Below, piece after piece: positions 60,501-64,000 of a stretch of DNA of 64,000 nucleotides (position 1 is its first letter; every line of letters starts with the position of its first letter). The stretch is from Neobacillus niacini NBRC 15566 (GTDB taxonomy: Bacteria > Bacillota > Bacilli > Bacillales > Cytobacillaceae). Both the position numbers and the translations under genes were made by a program. The notes beneath the pieces are model-generated. The model was not told the DNA's origin. It worked only from the letters and a program-made list of their open reading frames with translations, and made no database searches. Location: assembly GCF_001591505.1 (NCBI RefSeq), contig NZ_BCVA01000024.1, positions 22,187 to 86,186 on the forward strand, written 5' to 3'.

Positions 60501-62033
60501 TTATTGTCCAATCCCTAAATTTGATTTAACTAAAACTTCATCGTATTTCTTCAAGTCAGCTTTTTGGCTGGAGAGTTTCGTTCCTAGGTATCCTGCAAGA
60601 AACCCTAATGGTATAGATACAATACCTGGTGTTGTATACGGGAAAAGCGGGTTCCCTACGAAAATGGCCTTTCCAACTTCAGGACTGAAAACATTAGGGC
60701 TGATGATGACAAGTCCAATTGCTGAAATAAGTCCAACCGACATGGCCCAAATGGCTCCTGTAGTATTAAAACGTTTCCAGTAAATAGTATAAATTATAAC
60801 CGGTAAATTTGCGCTTGCAGCTACAGCGAATGCCAGTGACACTAGGAAGGCAACATTAAGTGTTTGAGCACCTAAAGCTAGAATAATGGAAAGCACAGAC
60901 ACACCAATTGCGGCCCAACGTGCCATACTAACCTGTTGTTTTTCTGTAGCTTTTCCTTTTTTAAGAATTTCGTTGTAGAAATCATGCGCAAAAGCCGATG
61001 CTGCTGTTAGAACAAGACCAGCTACGACGGCAAGGATTGTAGCAAATGCCACTGCCGAAATAAACGCAAACAGCATATTCCCGCCAAGTGCCTGTGCCAA
61101 AAGCGGAGCTGCCATATTTCCAGCTGCATTTGCAGCCACGATATCAGTTGTTCCAACAAATGCAGCAGCACCAAAGCCAAGAAAAATGGTCATCACGTAA
61201 AATATCCCAATGATCCAAGTTGCATATACAACTGAACTTCGAGCGGTCTTTGCATCTTTAACCGTAAAGAAACGTACAAGAATATGAGGAAGTCCAGCGG
61301 TCCCTAAAACTAGTCCCATATTTAATGAAAGGGTGTCTATACCATCCTTGTATTTTACCCCTGGATTTAAGAACGCTTCTTTTAACGGAGTCGCTGTTTT
61401 CATTTGATCAAACATATCCGTTATACTAAAGTTAAATTTAGCAAAAACAACAATCGAAATTAAGAAGGTACCTCCCATCAAAAGGACAGCTTTAATAATT
61501 TGAACCCAGCTTGTTGCATGCATACCTCCAAAAATTACGTAAACCGTCATTAATACCCCAACAATTAAAACAGATGTAGTATATTCCAAACCTAATAACA
61601 ACTTAATAAGTGCACCAGCTCCAACAAGCTGAGCAATCATATAAAAGATAGAAATGGTTATGGTGTTCATGGCAGCAAAGCCACGAACCTTTTTGGCATC
61701 AAAGCGCGCTGCGATCATATCAGCGAATGTATATTTTCCTAGATTACGCAGAGGTTCTGCCACCAAATATAAAACAACTAAATATGCCACTAAAAACCCA
61801 ATACTATAAAAGAATCCATCAAATCCTGTTAAGGCCACCGCGCCGGCAATACCTAGAAAAGAGGCAGCAGACATATAATCACCTGCAATGGCCAATCCAT
61901 TTTGCCAGCCAGTAAGACCACCACCTGCAGTGTAAAACTCACTTGCGTTTTTTGTACGTTTCGAAGCGTAATATGTAATTACTAGAGTTAGGAATACAAT
62001 ACCAAGAAACATTGTAAAAGCTGCAGTATTCAT
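60501..62033 (-). CDS. ActP/YwcA-like sodium:solute symporter
   Basis: This 510-residue SSS-family transporter has 13 predicted helices. The N-terminus shows ASEFYTAGGGLTGWQNGLAIAGDYMSAASFLGIAG, a hallmark of ActP acetate permeases. FGGMHATSWVQIIKAVLLM and GLPHILVRFFTVKDAKTAR follow. It likely imports acetate or another short monocarboxylate with Na+. It overlaps the DUF485 gene by 4 bases (ATGA), the usual ywcB-ywcA (yjcH-actP) pair. The terminator at 60464 ends it. Confidence 0.9.
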   Translation of the reverse strand: MNTAAFTMFLGIVFLTLVITYYASKRTKNASEFYTAGGGLTGWQNGLAIAGDYMSAASFLGIAGAVALTGFDGFFYSIGFLVAYLVVLYLVAEPLRNLGKYTFADMIAARFDAKKVRGFAAMNTITISIFYMIAQLVGAGALIKLLLGLEYTTSVLIVGVLMTVYVIFGGMHATSWVQIIKAVLLMGGTFLISIVVFAKFNFSITDMFDQMKTATPLKEAFLNPGVKYKDGIDTLSLNMGLVLGTAGLPHILVRFFTVKDAKTARSSVVYATWIIGIFYVMTIFLGFGAAAFVGTTDIVAANAAGNMAAPLLAQALGGNMLFAFISAVAFATILAVVAGLVLTAASAFAHDFYNEILKKGKATEKQQVSMARWAAIGVSVLSIILALGAQTLNVAFLVSLAFAVAASANLPVIIYTIYWKRFNTTGAIWAMSVGLISAIGLVIISPNVFSPEVGKAIFVGNPLFPYTTPGIVSIPLGFLAGYLGTKLSSQKADLKKYDEVLVKSNLGIGQ

Positions 62034-62359
62034 TCGTTTGTTCCCCCTTCACTTATGACCTTTTCTGCTAAATCGTCAAATTTCGCTGCTTTTTTGGAGT
62101 AAAGCATACACAATCCCCATGTCATAACGAATTGGAGAAACGCAAAAACCCATGCCCATGAAATACTGCCTATAAAATTGTTATTTAATATAGTTGAATA
62201 GGAAGTTAAAATCGGTAATGCGAAATAGAAACAAAAGAAGAAGATCGTGATAGGAATGATAAATTTTTTCTTTTCGGAGAGTAATTTTTGGAAAGAAGAT
62301 GATTGGACGATAGAACTGTAATCGCTTTCAGAATTTCTTGTAAGTTTTCGTGCCTCCAT
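62030..62359 (-). CDS. DUF485 membrane partner protein (YwcB/YjcH-like)
   Basis: This 109-residue protein has two membrane helices (~33-58, ~68-92) and the DUF485 motif SSFQKLLSEKKKFIIPIT followed by FYFALPILTSY. Members are encoded next to ActP-type symporters and are assumed to assist them; the exact role is unknown. GGGGGAGC precedes the ATG. Confidence 0.88.
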   Translation of the reverse strand: MEARKLTRNSESDYSSIVQSSSFQKLLSEKKKFIIPITIFFFCFYFALPILTSYSTILNNNFIGSISWAWVFAFLQFVMTWGLCMLYSKKAAKFDDLAEKVISEGGTNE

Positions 62360-62631
62360 TGGAAGCTCCCCCTCTCATTTTAAAAAATTTCAAATAAACT
62401 AGGAAAAAGGATAAAGCTGATTGTGCGTGAATAGGATTCCTGATCTCCCCTCCTTGATAATTAATTTTTCTAAATATTCATTTTTTTGTTACGTAAATTA
62501 TTATAGGAGCAGAGTAATGAATCAAGCAATAGGAAAAATTTCATTTTTTTGGAAAAAACCCTTGTGAATATATGGATAGTAAATCCTATTAGGGGATAAC
62601 ACCAAGCGTGGACGTATAGGATGATAAAAAG
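62360..62631. other. Intergenic region upstream of the DUF485-actP operon
   Basis: These 272 AT-rich bases hold the operon's promoter region. I see no convincing cre site, riboswitch or gene; short open frames here have no ribosome binding site. Confidence 0.4.
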
Positions 62632-62661
62632 AAAAAAACCTTTGCAGCGCAAAGGTTTTTT
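62632..62661 (-). terminator. Terminator of the tRNA-Ala transcript
   Basis: CCTTTGC/GCAAAGG stem extended by A/T pairs, with loop AGC and six T on the minus strand, three bases after the tRNA end. Confidence 0.9.
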
Positions 62662-62664
62662 AGA

Positions 62665-62737
<73 letters not shown>

Positions 62738-62755
62738 GTATATGATACAAGAAAA

Positions 62756-62784
62756 ATTATATCTTTCTCATACCATTCTTGCAA
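62756..62784 (-). promoter_or_regulatory. Promoter of tRNA-Ala
   Basis: On the minus strand TTGCAA (62784-62779), a 17-base spacer and a perfect TATAAT (62761-62756) lie 19 bases before the tRNA 5' end. Confidence 0.8.
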
Positions 62785-62808
62785 GAGTATTTTTCAATTT
62801 TTTCATTA

Positions 62809-63504
62809 TTAACCCATACTTTCTATTTCCACCTTTTGAACTCCGTCTAGATTGGAAACAGAATCATAGACTTCCGTGGTTTTTTCACGGTAATCTACTG
62901 CAACTAAAATTTGAACCAGATGGTCACCATTGTCTAAATCCTTGATACGAATCCGCCGAATAATATATTTTCTCTCCATTAAAAATGAAATGGCATTTTC
63001 AATTTGGATTTTATCTCTGATAAATAATTGAAGACTTATTTCTTTTTCACGTAATTGTTTTGGACCAATAAATTTCATAACGTAAGGGACTAATTCGACA
63101 CTTATGATGAGTAAGGCAACACCGACAAAGGCTTCAATAAAGAAACCAGCGCCAACAGCAATTCCTATTCCGGCTGCACCCCATATCATCGCAGCTGTTG
63201 TTAATCCTGAAATACTATCATTTCCCCTTCTAAGGATTACACCTGCACCTAGAAAGCCAATCCCGGAAACGATTTGTGCAGCTAAACGGAGAGGATCCAT
63301 TGTAATTCTTACATGGTCAGAATCAGGAAACATATAAGCTGACTCAATTGAGACAATAGTTAGCAGGCAACTCACGACAGAAATGACAAGACTTGTTTTA
63401 AGTCCTACTGGTTTTCGCTTTAATTCACGTTCTAGTCCAATAATCAGTCCCAAAACAGCTGAGATACCGAGCTTTACTAAAATATCGTAATCAATATTCT
63501 CCAT
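62809..63504 (-). CDS. MgtC/SapB-family membrane protein
   Basis: This 231-residue protein has five hydrophobic helices with LGLIIGLERELKRKPVGLKTS, the MgtC signature IVSGIGFLGAGVILRRG and GLTTAAMIWGAAGIGIAVGAG. A C-terminal soluble ACT-like domain (~155-230) follows. MgtC proteins affect magnesium homeostasis and membrane energetics; the short form in Bacillus is of unknown role. ATG 63504 is chosen because a TATAAT-like -10 lies just before the first possible ATG (63555), which would leave that codon upstream of the transcript start. The true start could also be 63519. Confidence 0.85.
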   Translation of the reverse strand: MENIDYDILVKLGISAVLGLIIGLERELKRKPVGLKTSLVISVVSCLLTIVSIESAYMFPDSDHVRITMDPLRLAAQIVSGIGFLGAGVILRRGNDSISGLTTAAMIWGAAGIGIAVGAGFFIEAFVGVALLIISVELVPYVMKFIGPKQLREKEISLQLFIRDKIQIENAISFLMERKYIIRRIRIKDLDNGDHLVQILVAVDYREKTTEVYDSVSNLDGVQKVEIESMG

Positions 63505-63824
63505 TGGCTTCACGTCCATTACTAATAGGTTTAAAATCAAAAGGTAAACAGTCATTACTATTATACGACATCCCCGCTATGTTAAAAAAAGAAAAACTTC
63601 CTATTACAAAAATAACAGTGGATAAAATAGTGTTACAGACTCCCGTATAGTTAACTTTGGGCCTTCTCTAATTACATATACATGAAACGCTGATTTTATG
63701 AGTCGATCTCCAAGTTGACTTATATTTAGTTTTTAGATATTCTTTTCCTCTCTAAATCAGCTAAAGTGAATTGTTGTTTATTTCAGCTGAAATACATTGA
63801 AAGAAAAAAACTTTATAAATTATA

Positions 63825-63853
63825 TTGCAAACATTTTTGTAACATGATATATT
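63825..63853 (+). promoter_or_regulatory. Promoter P1 of a probable rRNA operon
   Basis: TTGCAA (63825-63830), 17 bases, TATATT (63848-63853). It points out of the window and is followed by P2. The rest of 63556-63824 shows nothing recognisable. Confidence 0.65.
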
Positions 63854-63908
63854 AAATCTCGTCCTCACCGAGAGGGTCACACAACAAAAAAAGTTTTTTA
63901 AAAAGTTG

Positions 63909-63937
63909 TTGACATCGAATTGAGGAATATGTTAAAT
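63909..63937 (+). promoter_or_regulatory. Promoter P2 of a probable rRNA operon
   Basis: Perfect -35 TTGACA (63909-63914), 17 bases, TTAAAT (63932-63937) with an upstream A/T-rich tract (AAAAAAGTTTTTTAAAAAG) typical of an UP element. GAGGTCGCTTTTGAG-type sequence follows, as in Bacillus rrn leaders. The 16S gene itself would lie beyond the window. Confidence 0.65.
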
Positions 63938-64000
63938 TAAAGAGGTCGCTTTTGAGCCGCTTAAACAGGACGAGCTCATTAATGATTTTAAAAATTGCTC

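Noticed and set aside
62470..62652. 60-codon minus-strand frame upstream of actP region
   Set aside because: No ribosome binding site, no homology pattern and it ends within the tRNA terminator.

Overview
The window looks like chromosomal DNA of a low-GC, spore-forming Bacillaceae (Bacillus/Neobacillus type). The evidence is strong AGGAGG-type ribosome binding sites, an S-box and a T-box riboswitch, SinR, BdbC/BdbD, YitJ, a CotF/YraF-type spore coat gene beside adhB, and intrinsic terminators throughout. No insertion sequence, phage gene or CRISPR array was seen. Species-level assignment is not possible from the sequence alone.

Layout. (1) 1-1070: a marR-MFS efflux operon on the minus strand with two phased palindromic operators. 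(2) 1146-9029: a minus-strand methionine operon metI-metC-yitJ-metH with overlapping or abutting genes, preceded by a SAM (S-box) riboswitch. (3) 9079-30464: a SinR-type repressor divergent from a ~20 kb exopolysaccharide (EPS) cluster. The cluster holds a secreted beta-helix protein, a chain-length regulator, a degenerate tyrosine kinase, flippase, polymerase, glycosyltransferases, two initiating phosphoglycosyltransferases, acyl- and acetyltransferases, an EpsN-like aminotransferase and an EpsC-like dehydratase. SinR-like heptamers and two palindromes of identical geometry lie in the gaps of the cluster. (4) 30469-37314: housekeeping and stress genes (DUF421, 6-phosphogluconolactonase-like, bdbD-bdbC, dps, LysM/SleB hydrolase, MBL hydrolase, HAD hydrolase). 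(5) 37387-42054: a 53-bp tandem repeat, serA with a T-box leader, and divergent hom-thrB lacking thrC. (6) 42094-55811: a 47-residue zinc-ribbon gene, an SDR, a 1083-residue MalT/BTAD-type regulator, and a transporter/enzyme operon (Liv-type ABC transporter, 59-residue protein, KAS III-like enzyme, alpha/beta hydrolase, FabG-like reductase) followed by an acyl-CoA ligase. (7) 55983-58987: a broken coat-gene copy, yraF-like, adhB, a LysR regulator and a divergent TusA-like protein without its cysteine. (8) 59107-64000: a DEAD-box helicase, an ActP-like symporter with its DUF485 partner, tRNA-Ala(GGC), an MgtC-family protein, and tandem promoters of the kind found before rRNA operons at the very end.

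How the genes work together. MetI and MetC convert an activated homoserine and cysteine to homocysteine; YitJ supplies and uses methyl-tetrahydrofolate, and MetH is the B12-dependent methyl transfer enzyme. All four are under SAM control. The EPS cluster holds most parts of a Wzx/Wzy-type pathway, and its control by the adjacent SinR is likely by analogy with B. subtilis eps. The Liv/KAS III/hydrolase/FabG/ligase region resembles an uptake and CoA-dependent metabolism unit for an unknown organic acid or ester, probably controlled by the large regulator just upstream. The most unusual items are the EPS cluster (degenerate kinase, leader mini-ORF, formyltransferase-like/GINT1-like fusion, two initiating transferases, SinR-type palindromes) and the uncharacterised KAS III/Liv unit.
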